From assembly GCA_017524615.1 (NCBI GenBank), contig JAFXVJ010000053.1, positions 1 to 42,744 of the forward strand: DNA of 42,744 nt, read 5' to 3'. Position numbers and translations under genes: made by a program. The notes under the pieces were generated by a model. It had not been told where the DNA came from and did not search any database. It was given only the letters and a program-made list of their open reading frames with translations. This DNA is from Clostridia bacterium (GTDB lineage: Bacteria; Bacillota; Clostridia; Christensenellales; Aristaeellaceae). Below are positions 31,957-39,813 of the stretch, piece by piece (position 1 is the stretch's first letter; each line of letters begins with the position of its first letter).

Positions 31957-32595
31957 TTACCCCCTGATTTCTTTCACGATATCTGCCGCTTCGCGAACCA
32001 GCGCTTCGATTTCGTCAAATTTTCCTTCCTTGACCAGATTGCCGCTCACCATCCAGCTGCCGCCGCAGGCCACGATGCGGTCGTACGCCAGATAATCCCG
32101 CACGTTGGCGGCGCTGATGCCGCCGGTGGGCATGAATTTGAGGCCCACATAGGGCGCGGCCAGGGCCTTGATCATTTTGAGGCCGCCGGAAGGCTCGGCC
32201 GGGAAGAATTTCAGCACGTCCAGATCGAATTGCAGCGCCGCTTCGATTTCGGTGGGGGTACACACGCCCGGGGTCATGGGCACGCCTTTTTTCAGCACAT
32301 GCCCGGTCACCTTGGGATTGAAGCCGGGGCTGACGATAAACCTGGCGCCGGCGTCGATGGCCCGGTCCGCCTGTTCACAGGTCAGCACCGTGCCCGCACC
32401 GATGATCATATCCGGATAGGCCTTGACCATCGCCCGGATGCTTTCCTCCGCCGCGGCGGTGCGGAAGGTGACCTCCGCGCAGGGCAGCCCGCCCTTCACC
32501 AGTCTCTCGGCCAGGGGCAGGGCGTCCTTGGCGTCATTGAGCACCACCACCGGCACAATGCCGATTTTTTGCAGGATTTTCAGTGTTTCGTTCAT
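31957..32595 (-). CDS. eda: KDPG aldolase (2-dehydro-3-deoxyphosphogluconate aldolase)
   Basis: This 212-residue class I aldolase splits KDPG into pyruvate and glyceraldehyde 3-phosphate. Seen are VPVVVLNDAKDALPLAERLV, the catalytic Glu in EVTFRT, GAGTVLTCEQADRAIDAGA, the Schiff-base Lys in DVLKFFPAE and PTGGI near 160. ATG 32595 is chosen because AAGGAGGAG lies about 6 nt upstream; an upstream ATG at 32613 overlaps that ribosome site. It is the first gene of the eda-kdgK operon. Confidence 0.93.
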   Translation of the reverse strand: MNETLKILQKIGIVPVVVLNDAKDALPLAERLVKGGLPCAEVTFRTAAAEESIRAMVKAYPDMIIGAGTVLTCEQADRAIDAGARFIVSPGFNPKVTGHVLKKGVPMTPGVCTPTEIEAALQFDLDVLKFFPAEPSGGLKMIKALAAPYVGLKFMPTGGISAANVRDYLAYDRIVACGGSWMVSGNLVKEGKFDEIEALVREAADIVKEIRG

Positions 32596-32675
32596 CCCGG
32601 GCTCCTCCTTCATGCTTATCAGCGCTTTTGAATGGGGTGAAGCCGGCGGACAGTGCGTTTATTCCCATGTCTGCC

Positions 32676-32701
32676 TGTACACCATCAATAAATAGTATAC
32701 A
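32676..32701 (-). promoter_or_regulatory. Candidate operator in the eda-kdgK promoter
   Basis: TGTACAC (32676-32682) and GTATACA (32695-32701) form an inverted repeat matching at 6 of 7 positions, 12 nt apart and overlapping the -10 box. The layout suits a GntR- or LacI-family hexuronate repressor, but the regulator is not in the window. Confidence 0.45.
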
Positions 32702-32722
32702 TCACCCGGAAAAGCTTGTCAA
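32694..32722 (-). promoter_or_regulatory. Promoter of eda-kdgK
   Basis: On the minus strand TTGACA (32722-32717) and TATACT (32699-32694) are 17 nt apart, near-consensus. The leader is about 95 nt. Nothing else is evident in the 87 nt between it and the end of the antiporter gene. Confidence 0.85.
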
Positions 32723-32809
32723 AAGAAAACCGGAAATTTCTGCGCGGGTTTCTGTGCGGATGGATGCGGGCTCAGGGCATTTTCCGTCCCGGAAGAGAGG
32801 AGCACAGCA

Positions 32810-33994
32810 TTACGGGGCGATTTCTCCCGCCTTGGTCAAGGCCAGTTTGGTAATGATGGGGCCGATCAATTCAAACACCAGCACGCCGGCCAGCACGATG
32901 GTGTTGATCTGCGCGCCCAGGGTGGGAAAACGGGCGGCGACCAGGGAAGCCATACCGATGGCCACACCTGCCTGGGGAAGCAGCGTGAGGCCCAGGTATT
33001 TTTTGATGTTATCATCCGCATGCACGCACACAGCGCCCAGCATGGTGCCGCCCCATTTGCCCATGAAACGCAGCGCCAGATACAGCACGCCGATCAGGCC
33101 CACCTGGGGCAGCACGGATAAATCCAGATCCGCGCCGGACAGCACGAAGAACAGCAGGAACAGGGGCGGGGTGAACCGATCGCACTGCTCCATCAGCACC
33201 TCGCGCTGCTGGCTCATATTCACCATCACCGCGCCGATCATCATGCACACCAGCAGGGAGGACAGATTCCACATGCTGCACAGGCCCACGCCCGCCAGCA
33301 CCATGGCAATGGACAGCGCCAGCTTATTGCCCCGGCTGGCGAAGAAGCGGGCGCCGAAGGCCAGCACAGCGCCCAGCGCGGCGCCCAGAGCGATGCTGCC
33401 GAAGATGTCGATCAGGGGGGTGACCACCATGCTCTGCACGGTCATTTCCCCGCCCAGCATGCCCTCCGCCACGGAGGCGGAAATGCTGTACACCATCAGG
33501 CCCAGGGCATCGTCCATGGCCACCACGGGCAGCAGCATCTGGGTCACGGGGCCGTGGGCTTTGTACTGACGCACCACCATCAGCGTGGCGGCCGGGGCTG
33601 TGGCCAGGGCAATAGCGCCCAGCAGCAGCGCCATGGGCACGGTGATGCCAAGGGAAGGGAAGGCCAGCCCCAGCAGGAGCAGACCCGCGTCCACGCAGAC
33701 CGCGGTGGCCAGGCCCTGGAATACGGTGATGGTGATGGGCGCTTTGCCGATTTTTTTCAGGTAGCTCAATTTGAATTCGCCGCCGATGGCGTAAGCGATG
33801 AAGCCCAGGGCGGCGTCGGAGATGACGCGCATGGAAGCGGCCTGTTCCTTATTGATCAGACCGCCTACGCTGGGGCCGATGATCAGGCCCGCCACCAGGA
33901 ACGCCGTCACATTGGGCAGCTTGACGGCCCGGGCGGCGCGGCTGACCAGCAGACCCGCGGCCATGGCCATTCCGATCACCAACAGTGTGTTCAT
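32810..33994 (-). CDS. CPA2-family cation:proton antiporter (membrane part only)
   Basis: This is a 394-residue integral membrane protein with about 11-13 hydrophobic segments, resembling the Na+/H+ exchanger domain of KefB-type transporters (NVTAFLVAGLIIGPSVGG near 27-44; LPVVAMDDALGLMVYSI near 160, with the paired Asp residues of the ion site). It ends after the membrane domain and lacks the C-terminal NAD-binding RCK/KTN domain that gates KefB. Its start overlaps the stop of the upstream PII-like gene (ATGA). Whether it moves sodium or potassium is not determined. Confidence 0.88.
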   Translation of the reverse strand: MNTLLVIGMAMAAGLLVSRAARAVKLPNVTAFLVAGLIIGPSVGGLINKEQAASMRVISDAALGFIAYAIGGEFKLSYLKKIGKAPITITVFQGLATAVCVDAGLLLLGLAFPSLGITVPMALLLGAIALATAPAATLMVVRQYKAHGPVTQMLLPVVAMDDALGLMVYSISASVAEGMLGGEMTVQSMVVTPLIDIFGSIALGAALGAVLAFGARFFASRGNKLALSIAMVLAGVGLCSMWNLSSLLVCMMIGAVMVNMSQQREVLMEQCDRFTPPLFLLFFVLSGADLDLSVLPQVGLIGVLYLALRFMGKWGGTMLGAVCVHADDNIKKYLGLTLLPQAGVAIGMASLVAARFPTLGAQINTIVLAGVLVFELIGPIITKLALTKAGEIAP

Positions 33995-34332
33995 TTCTTT
34001 TTTACCAGTCCTTCCACAAAAGTCAGCGGCATGGCAAACATGATGCCGGAGTCCGGGCGGTCCAGCCCGCCGGTCACGTCATTGACGATTTTCCGTGCGA
34101 TGGCAACCTGGTCATCCTCCAGCACGCAGAAGATGGTTTTGCTGCTGCGGCGTTCCGGCTCCAGAATGGCGCGCAGGCCATAGAAAACCGGCATTTCTTC
34201 TTCACTGTGCAGGATGCGGGCCATGCCCTTGCTGTCTAGCACGGTGGCCCCTTTCAGGCCGTGCGAAGCAAATTCCTGCAGCAAATTCTCCAAATGCTCG
34301 GTCCGATTCAGCACGAAAACGAAAACCTGCAT
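33991..34332 (-). CDS. PII-like regulatory protein coupled to the antiporter
   Basis: This 113-residue soluble protein has the alternating beta-alpha-beta layout of PII/CutA-like proteins: MQVFVFVLNRTEHLENLLQEF first, a loop with EEMPVFYGLRAILEPERRSSK where PII has its T-loop, then KTIFCVLEDDQVAIARKIVNDV as the second beta-alpha unit. No canonical GlnB signature is present, so it is not a nitrogen PII. ATG 34332 is chosen because GGGAG precedes it. Its stop overlaps the antiporter start, so both are made together. I infer it binds a nucleotide and controls the antiporter. Confidence 0.72.
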   Translation of the reverse strand: MQVFVFVLNRTEHLENLLQEFASHGLKGATVLDSKGMARILHSEEEMPVFYGLRAILEPERRSSKTIFCVLEDDQVAIARKIVNDVTGGLDRPDSGIMFAMPLTFVEGLVKKK

Positions 34333-34380
34333 TGTATCGCTCCCTTTTTCTGCATATTTCGCGCTTGCGCGCAATTCCAT

Positions 34381-34409
34381 ATTGTATGCCTGATGAAAGG
34401 CAAATGCAA
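34381..34409 (-). promoter_or_regulatory. Promoter of the PII-like/antiporter operon
   Basis: On the minus strand TTGCAT (34409-34404) and TACAAT (34386-34381) are 17 nt apart. The leader of about 45 nt includes the self-complementary GCGCTTGCGC. Confidence 0.65.
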
Positions 34410-34544
34410 GCCCCGCGGCCATGAAAATTTGTCTCTTTTTGCCTCTTCTCCCGCTGTTCTTCGCGGCTCCGGCACGCCCAAAACTTTTTGTTTCAATTCG
34501 GCTCTTTCTGCATATGATAGTTCGGAGGAAAGGAGGAATGCAGC

Positions 34545-34799
34545 ATGAACATTCTGCTTTGGATCCTGCTGGGCGCGCTGGCCGGATGGCTGGCCGGGCT
34601 GCTGATGGGCGAAAGGCGCGGGTGGCTTGGAAACATCGTGATCGGCATTCTGGGCGCGGCGGTGGGCGGCTTTGCGGCTTCGCTGCTGGGCCTGGGCGGC
34701 GTGGACGGCTTTAACCTGTACAGCCTGCTCATCGCCGTGGCGGGCGCGTGCCTGCTGCTGTGGATCTATAATACGGTGCAGCGCCGGGCACAAAAATAA
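34545..34799 (+). CDS. GlsB/YeaQ/YmgE-family small membrane protein
   Basis: This 84-residue protein has three hydrophobic helices (about 3-20, 27-48 and 55-76) rich in Gly and Ala: ILLGALAGWLAGLLMGERRG, then IVIGILGAAVGGFAASLLG. That is the pattern of the transglycosylase-associated / GlsB stress membrane family, whose molecular role is poorly known. GGAAAGGAGG lies upstream of the ATG. A terminator follows directly. A possible promoter is TTTCAA-16-TATGAT near 34491-34518, weak. Confidence 0.83.
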   Translation: MNILLWILLGALAGWLAGLLMGERRGWLGNIVIGILGAAVGGFAASLLGLGGVDGFNLYSLLIAVAGACLLLWIYNTVQRRAQK

Positions 34800-34810
34800 A
34801 TCCTCCCGGA

Positions 34811-34846
34811 AAGGGCTTCCTGATGAAACAAGGAAGCCCTTTTTTG
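34811..34846 (+). terminator. Terminator of the GlsB-like gene
   Basis: AAGGGCTTCCT (34811-34821) pairs perfectly with AGGAAGCCCTT (34831-34841) around a 9-nt loop and is followed by a T run. Confidence 0.9.
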
Positions 34847-34888
34847 TGCCTTTATGAGCGAGGACATAAAAGCCGGGAGGAAAAGCGC

Positions 34889-35058
34889 ATGATCAAAAGG
34901 ATGATGTGGGGATTGCTGACGCTGGCTGTATTTTCCGGCATGCTGGCGCAGGCGGAAAGCCTGTGTCCCTTTCGCGATGGTCAGCGCAGGTGTATACCCC
35001 GGAGGGCCGGATGCTGTATGCGGACCGTACAGGCACGGCCGTTTGGCGGGAAAAGGAA
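34889..35058 (+). pseudogene. Remnant of a secreted protein, frameshifted and truncated
   Basis: A strong ribosome site (GGGAGG, 34875-34880) precedes ATG 34889. The frame encodes a clear signal peptide, MIKRMMWGLLTLAVFSGMLA, ending near QAES. The plausible mature part (LSRWSAQVYTPEGRMLYADR, then TGTAVWREKE) is in another frame. Removing one TG from TGTG at 34962-34965 joins them. The remnant then stops abruptly at the 3' end of the opposite-strand threonine aldolase gene, so its C-terminal part appears lost. The original function is not recognisable. Confidence 0.55.
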
Positions 35059-36096
35059 TCAGGCCAGGCGATCCCAGATGTCCAAGAACGCCCGCACCTG
35101 CGCCTCCGCGGTGGCCCAGCTGGTGGCGAGGCGCACCACGGAATGGGAAGCGTCATACGGGCCCCAGAAGGAAAAGCGCGCTTCAGCTGCCAGCCGCTCC
35201 ATGAACCCGTTGTCCAGGATCACGAACTGCTGATTGGTGGGAGAATCCAGGAAAAAGCGGCAGCCGCGTTCCAGAAGGCCGCGCTTGAGCACGCCGGCCA
35301 TTTCGATGGCATGACGGCTGATGGAGAAATACAGACCGTCGGTGAACAGCGCGTTGAACTGCACCCCCAGCAGCCGGCCCTTGGCCAGCATGGCCCCGTG
35401 CTGCTTGATATGGGTATCAAAGCGCGCCGGCGCGCCATGGCGGGGAAACACCACCGCTTCGCCGCACAGGGCGCCCACCTTGGTGCCGCCGATGTAGAAT
35501 ACGTCGCACAGCCGGGCGATATCCGGCAATGTCACATCGGAGCCATCGCTCATCAGGCCGTAACCCAGCCGCGCCCCATCCAGAAACAGGGGAAGCTTCC
35601 ATGCGTCGCACACGGCCCGCAGCGCTTTCAGTTCATCCAGCGTGTACAGGGTTCCGTACTCGGTGGGATGGGAAATATACACCGCGCCGGGGTATGCCAT
35701 GTGGCTGTGGCTGGGATCGGCGTAAAAATCCCGCAGCAGGGCGTCCAGGTCCGCCGCCCGCATTTTCCCCGCATACTGGGGCAGCGGGATCACCTTGTGG
35801 CCGGTGTATTCGATGGCCCCGGCCTCATGGCAGTTCACATGGCCGGTGACGGCGGATACCACGCCCTCCACGCCGGAGAGAAGCGCGTCGATGATCACCT
35901 GGTTGGCCTGGGTGCCGCCCACCAAAAAGAACACATCCGCATCCAGGCTTTCGCATGCCGCCCGGATTTTTTCTTTGGCGCTTTGGCAGAACGCGTCCTC
36001 CCCATAGCCGGGCTGCTGGATCGGGCTGGTTTCGGCCAAGGCCCTTAAAAGGGCCGGATGGGCCCCTTCGGAATAATCGTTTTCAAAGGACAGCAT
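35059..36096 (-). CDS. Low-specificity L-threonine aldolase-like PLP enzyme
   Basis: This 345-residue fold-type I PLP enzyme of the beta-eliminating lyase family is likely to cleave threonine or allo-threonine to glycine and acetaldehyde. It has FENDYSEGAHPALLRAL at the N-terminus, VGGTQANQVIIDALL near 73-87, the PLP-contact FLDGARLGYGL near 190 and the PLP Lys in FYIGGTKVGALCGE near 222. ATG 36096 is chosen because GGGAGG precedes it. It is the last of four minus-strand genes starting with the GH120 enzyme, 17 nt after a GNAT gene. Confidence 0.9.
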   Translation of the reverse strand: MLSFENDYSEGAHPALLRALAETSPIQQPGYGEDAFCQSAKEKIRAACESLDADVFFLVGGTQANQVIIDALLSGVEGVVSAVTGHVNCHEAGAIEYTGHKVIPLPQYAGKMRAADLDALLRDFYADPSHSHMAYPGAVYISHPTEYGTLYTLDELKALRAVCDAWKLPLFLDGARLGYGLMSDGSDVTLPDIARLCDVFYIGGTKVGALCGEAVVFPRHGAPARFDTHIKQHGAMLAKGRLLGVQFNALFTDGLYFSISRHAIEMAGVLKRGLLERGCRFFLDSPTNQQFVILDNGFMERLAAEARFSFWGPYDASHSVVRLATSWATAEAQVRAFLDIWDRLA

Positions 36097-36113
36097 CGTG
36101 TTTTCCTCCCTGT

Positions 36114-36932
36114 TTACGTCAAGCATGCGACCGTGCACAGTCTGCCCCGGCGGACATAGCCGATTTTTTCATAGCAGGCGTTGGACGCGATATAATCCGC
36201 GTCGGTGTACAATACGGGCAGGAAGCCTTGCTCCCGCAGGGCGGAAGTAACCCGGTACACCAGGCTTTCAGCGTAATGCCGCCGCCGGAACGCGGGAAGG
36301 GTGTATACGCTGCTGATGGAAGCCAGCATGCCATTCTTCTTTACGGAGCAGCAGGCCACGGTCTCTCCCGCCTCGTTTTTCCACAGGAAAAAGCCGCGTC
36401 GCGCAATGTACGCCGCCGCGTTTTCCATCAGCACCGATTCCTCCGGCGCCTTATCGTCCACGCCGTCGAAAAACCGGCGGAGCATCCCCGCCACTTCCCG
36501 CGCGTCCCGCTCCGTACAGACGAAAAGGCTTCCGTCCGCGGTCCGGTCCGGTTCGCGGGGCGCAGGACAGTCGTAGGCCAGCAGGTTTATGGCGACGCCG
36601 GCCGGGATGCCCTGCGCCTTTGCCCGTGCAATGCAGTATTCCGCCAATTCATATTTCATGTTCCAGCGGAACCCCTGATCCAGCGGACGATGCTTCATCA
36701 GCAGGGACCAGGCGCGCTCCAAGGTTTCCTTTGCCGCGCCGTCCGGCGTCCACACCCACACGGGATAAAGCGCGGCGGAATGGCAAAGGATCAGCTGCTT
36801 ATGATCGGTCAGCACCCATTTGCATTTTCCCCGCAGGATCCGGGCAAGCACTTCAAAGGTACAGGGATCGGCCTGCAATAGCGCGAAATCCCGTTCATCC
36901 ACGGAACGCTCCATGCCCGTTTCTTCTGTCAT
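36114..36932 (-). CDS. GNAT-family acetyltransferase (272 aa)
   Basis: The C-terminal half holds a GNAT domain: VYTLPAFRRRHYAESLVYRV (acetyl-CoA loop) followed by LYTDADYIASNACYEKIGYV. The N-terminal 130 residues (ERDFALLQADPCTFEVL; WVLTDHKQLILCHSAALYPV) look like a second, degenerate or substrate-binding lobe. The start overlaps the stop of the preceding GNAT gene by 4 nt. The substrate is unknown. Confidence 0.8.
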   Translation of the reverse strand: MTEETGMERSVDERDFALLQADPCTFEVLARILRGKCKWVLTDHKQLILCHSAALYPVWVWTPDGAAKETLERAWSLLMKHRPLDQGFRWNMKYELAEYCIARAKAQGIPAGVAINLLAYDCPAPREPDRTADGSLFVCTERDAREVAGMLRRFFDGVDDKAPEESVLMENAAAYIARRGFFLWKNEAGETVACCSVKKNGMLASISSVYTLPAFRRRHYAESLVYRVTSALREQGFLPVLYTDADYIASNACYEKIGYVRRGRLCTVACLT

Positions 36933-37498
36933 GCTTCCTTCTCCGGGTGCATTTTCCGCACCATCATGTATTCGTTGCGCAGGGTGCCGTCCTTGAGGCG
37001 CAGGGCGTCGGGTTTCACGCCGGTGATACGGAACCCCATTTTTTCGTACAGCGCCCGCGCCCGGCTGTTTCCCTCGGAAAAGTCCAGCTCCATTTGCAGC
37101 AGGCCTTCCCGCTCCTGCGCGATGCGGATCAATTCCTGAAACATGCGGGTGCCGATGCCCAGATTCCAGTATTCCCTGAGCAGGGCGATGGCCACCGTGG
37201 CCCGGTGACGGTATTTGATCTGGTTATAAAACACGATTTCGCAGTTGCCCGCGATCTTCCCGTCCACCAGGCACACGATCATGGCTTCGTTGGGAGATGC
37301 GTTTTTGCGTTCAAACAGCGCCAATTCGCCCTCCGGGGTATATTTTCCGCACTCCTCGGGATAGCGGACGATGAATTCCGTTTCCCCGGCGCTTTTCACC
37401 AGGTATTCCAGCGTGCCGGGCACATCCTCGGGCAGGGGGCTGCGCAGCAGGGCTGTGCGGCCGTCCCGGAGGGGGAAAGAAACGTCTTGGATCAGCAT
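36929..37498 (-). CDS. GNAT-family acetyltransferase (189 aa)
   Basis: This is a single-domain acetyltransferase with the acetyl-CoA motif ALLREYWNLGIGTRMFQEL (about 125-143) and the common GNAT ending NSRARALYEKMGFRITG. ATG 37498 is preferred over 37504, because AAAGGAGC lies only 1-2 nt before the latter but about 7 nt before the former. It lies 33 nt downstream of the GH120 gene and overlaps the next GNAT gene. The substrate is unknown; proteins of this form often acetylate amines or peptides. Confidence 0.85.
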   Translation of the reverse strand: MLIQDVSFPLRDGRTALLRSPLPEDVPGTLEYLVKSAGETEFIVRYPEECGKYTPEGELALFERKNASPNEAMIVCLVDGKIAGNCEIVFYNQIKYRHRATVAIALLREYWNLGIGTRMFQELIRIAQEREGLLQMELDFSEGNSRARALYEKMGFRITGVKPDALRLKDGTLRNEYMMVRKMHPEKEA

Positions 37499-37531
37499 AA
37501 GCATGCTCCTTTCGGTGAAATGGGAGAAGCG

Positions 37532-39520
37532 TTACCACACGGTGATTTCGACAGCCGCCTCTGCGAAAGGCCCGGGCAGCGCGCTGACGCCCCGGTGCGC
37601 TCCCAGATAATCCCCATCGAACACGATGGCCGATCCGTCGGGGTTCTCAAACCGCTGCTCCGGCTCGAAAGCCCGGCCCAGGGTGTCGCTGGTGACGATG
37701 CCGTCGGTGAAATCCTTCAGATAGTCATACACGTTGGTGGTCAGGATCACCTGGCCGTCCTTTTCTTCCCATGTCACCCGGGGACGCGCCCGTTTGTTCA
37801 CCAGGTTATGGGTTTCATGCTTGCATACCGTGGCCCCGGCAAAGTAGGCGTTGCCGTCCACCCACACGGGCAGATGCCCGAAGTGATAGGGGGCCAGCGC
37901 GCCCATATCGGGCTCGCGATCCATCATGAAATGGGAAATCCATTCCTCATAGGTGGGGAAAATATCAAAGGGCGCGGTGCCGCAGACCTCGTAGGCCGCG
38001 TCGGTGGGCTTTCTCTTTTTGTCGGTGACGGGGTAATGCTGAATGAAAATGTTGTTATAGATCCGGTCGTCCCCGTGCAGGATGGTCATGAAGCCGGCCA
38101 CTTCGGTGCGGTGGCGGATATGATACGGCGTATAGCGGGGCTCCCGCTGGCCGTTGACCACGCTGTCCACCCCGGAATTGATGAGGGAGAAGGAGCCCAG
38201 CACCAGGTTGTGCACCACGGCGATGCCTTCGCTGGGGATGGTGACGGACACGGGAGACAAAAGCAGGTTGTTGTCGATCAGGGTGGGGCCGTGTCCCACT
38301 TCAATGAATACGTCGGTGGAGAACATGGCGCCCCGGGCATGGGGACGGCCGGCGGGGGGCGTATTGTCGTGCATCAGGTTCTGGGAAATGCGCGCGCCCT
38401 GGGCCTGCCAGTCGCACCACACGCCCATGATGCAGTGATGGATGTGATTGCGGCGGATGGTGACATCGATGGCGGCGTGCAGCTTGATGCCCGCCGTTTC
38501 CGCGCCGCCCAGCTGCTGGGAATTGCAGATGTGGTGAATGTGGCAGTCCTCGATGGTGGAAAACACGCCGCCCATCCGGCCCACGATGCCGGTCTGCTCG
38601 CAGTGGTGCACCTCGCACCGGCGGATGATGTGGCCGCCCACCTTTTCCTTCAGCCAGCCGTGATACTGCCCCCGGCACACCGCGTCCCGCTCCATCTGGG
38701 TGGGGGATTTGACGTGCCTGGTGTAAAAATACATGTCGTTTTCTTCGTCGCGGTACTTGCCCAGGGAAATGCCGCAGCAGCGGCTGTTGCTGACTTCGCA
38801 GTCCTCAATGATCCAACCCCGGCTCCAGTGCGGGCCGATCATGCCGTCCTGATAAGCGGCGGGAGGCGCCCAGGTGGTGGCCGCCTTGTCGATTCTGAAG
38901 CCGCTGACGGTGATATAGCCGATGCCTGTGCGATCCGGCAGGAAGCAATTGCGCCGCACGGAAATCTCCACGTTTTCCTCGTTGGGGTTTTTCCCCTGGA
39001 AATTGGCGTAGAGCACCGTTTCATCCCCGTCCTGCTCGGTGTACCACAGGTATTTCGCTTCCTCCTGGTTCCAGGCGCAGGGATCGGGCTGACCGGCCAG
39101 GCATTCCTCCAGGCTGACGGTTTCATACATCATCCGGTCGTTCAGAAACACCGCGCCGGTGTGGCGCACGGTGGGCGCGAAGTACCAGTCGCCGCACACC
39201 ATCGTGGTATAGGGGTTGTAGCTGCCGAACACGCCGTTGTTCACCCGGTTCACCCACACGCTGCCCTGATAGGGCTGCCAGCCGGTCAGCTCCTCCGCGC
39301 CGGTGATCACCGCGCCCCGGAGCACCTCGCTGCGGTAGACGATGCGGTTTTCCTCCGTGCCGGCACGCTGCGGATTCACATATTCACGGTATACGCCGGG
39401 GGCCACGACGATTTCGTCTCCGGCCACGGCGATTTTTGCCGCGTCATTGATGCGGCGGAAGGGCATTTCCCGGCTGCCGTTTCCATCCCGGGAGGCTTTT
39501 GCGTTCACGTAATAAATCAT
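37532..39520 (-). CDS. GH120 beta-xylosidase-like beta-helix enzyme
   Basis: This 662-residue right-handed parallel beta-helix protein matches, from memory, the Thermoanaerobacterium GH120 xylosidase XylC throughout: YYVNAKASRDGNGSREMPF at the start, then LYANFQGKNPNEENVEISVRR, GPHWSRGWIIED and GIKLHAAIDVTIRRNHIHHC. Its nucleophile maps to Asp370 (GVWCDWQAQGAR) and its acid/base to Glu407 (FIEVGHGP). The stretch between them is about 14 residues longer than in XylC. No signal peptide is present, so it would act in the cytoplasm on short xylo-oligosaccharides. GGAG precedes the ATG. It heads an operon with two GNATs and a threonine-aldolase-like gene. Confidence 0.87.
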   Translation of the reverse strand: MIYYVNAKASRDGNGSREMPFRRINDAAKIAVAGDEIVVAPGVYREYVNPQRAGTEENRIVYRSEVLRGAVITGAEELTGWQPYQGSVWVNRVNNGVFGSYNPYTTMVCGDWYFAPTVRHTGAVFLNDRMMYETVSLEECLAGQPDPCAWNQEEAKYLWYTEQDGDETVLYANFQGKNPNEENVEISVRRNCFLPDRTGIGYITVSGFRIDKAATTWAPPAAYQDGMIGPHWSRGWIIEDCEVSNSRCCGISLGKYRDEENDMYFYTRHVKSPTQMERDAVCRGQYHGWLKEKVGGHIIRRCEVHHCEQTGIVGRMGGVFSTIEDCHIHHICNSQQLGGAETAGIKLHAAIDVTIRRNHIHHCIMGVWCDWQAQGARISQNLMHDNTPPAGRPHARGAMFSTDVFIEVGHGPTLIDNNLLLSPVSVTIPSEGIAVVHNLVLGSFSLINSGVDSVVNGQREPRYTPYHIRHRTEVAGFMTILHGDDRIYNNIFIQHYPVTDKKRKPTDAAYEVCGTAPFDIFPTYEEWISHFMMDREPDMGALAPYHFGHLPVWVDGNAYFAGATVCKHETHNLVNKRARPRVTWEEKDGQVILTTNVYDYLKDFTDGIVTSDTLGRAFEPEQRFENPDGSAIVFDGDYLGAHRGVSALPGPFAEAAVEITVW

Positions 39521-39627
39521 GATGTCCGCTCCGTTTCATAATGAATTCCGTCCGAGGGCCGCCGTCGGCGGGAAAAGCGGGATCCGGAAGGGGCGCGCCG
39601 GAGAGCCTGTGACGGTTCTTTGCGGGT

Positions 39628-39656
39628 ATTATACAAAATGCAGAAGGGAAATTCAA
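39628..39656 (-). promoter_or_regulatory. Promoter of the GH120 operon
   Basis: On the minus strand TTGAAT (39656-39651) and TATAAT (39633-39628) are 17 nt apart. The leader is about 100 nt and GC-rich. Confidence 0.8.
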
Positions 39657-39722
39657 GGGGAAAGCGAATAATACAGCAGCGCGCGCATTGCTCTGCGGCC
39701 ATGCAGCGCGGATGTCTCTGCC

Positions 39723-39740
39723 GTGAACGAATTTGTTCAC
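39723..39740. promoter_or_regulatory. Dyad operator between the GH120 and ABC genes
   Basis: GTGAACGAATTTGTTCAC has perfect 6-bp arms around a 6-nt centre. It lies between the divergent GH120 promoter and the ABC exporter gene. Just after it GTTTA (39744-39748) and TAAAC (39761-39766 region) suggest a second dyad. The half-site spacing of 6 differs from the N4 of LexA boxes, so a TetR- or GntR-like regulator is more likely. A possible promoter for the exporter is TTGCTA-16-TATCAT near 39758-39785. Confidence 0.45.
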
Positions 39741-39813
39741 AGTTTGTTTACAATTGTTTGCTAAACTGAATCTGTATTTTATCATGCGGGAATCGGGGCG
39801 AAAGGAGCATATT

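Noticed and set aside
32615-32640. Catabolite-responsive element in the eda leader
   Set aside because: The minus strand has AAAAGCGCTGAT, which keeps the central GCGC but misses several flanking consensus positions. The HPr here also lacks Ser46.
39723-39740. LexA box upstream of the ABC exporter
   Set aside because: The half-sites GAAC and GTTC are present but separated by 6 nt rather than 4, and they do not overlap a clear promoter. It is kept only as a generic dyad.
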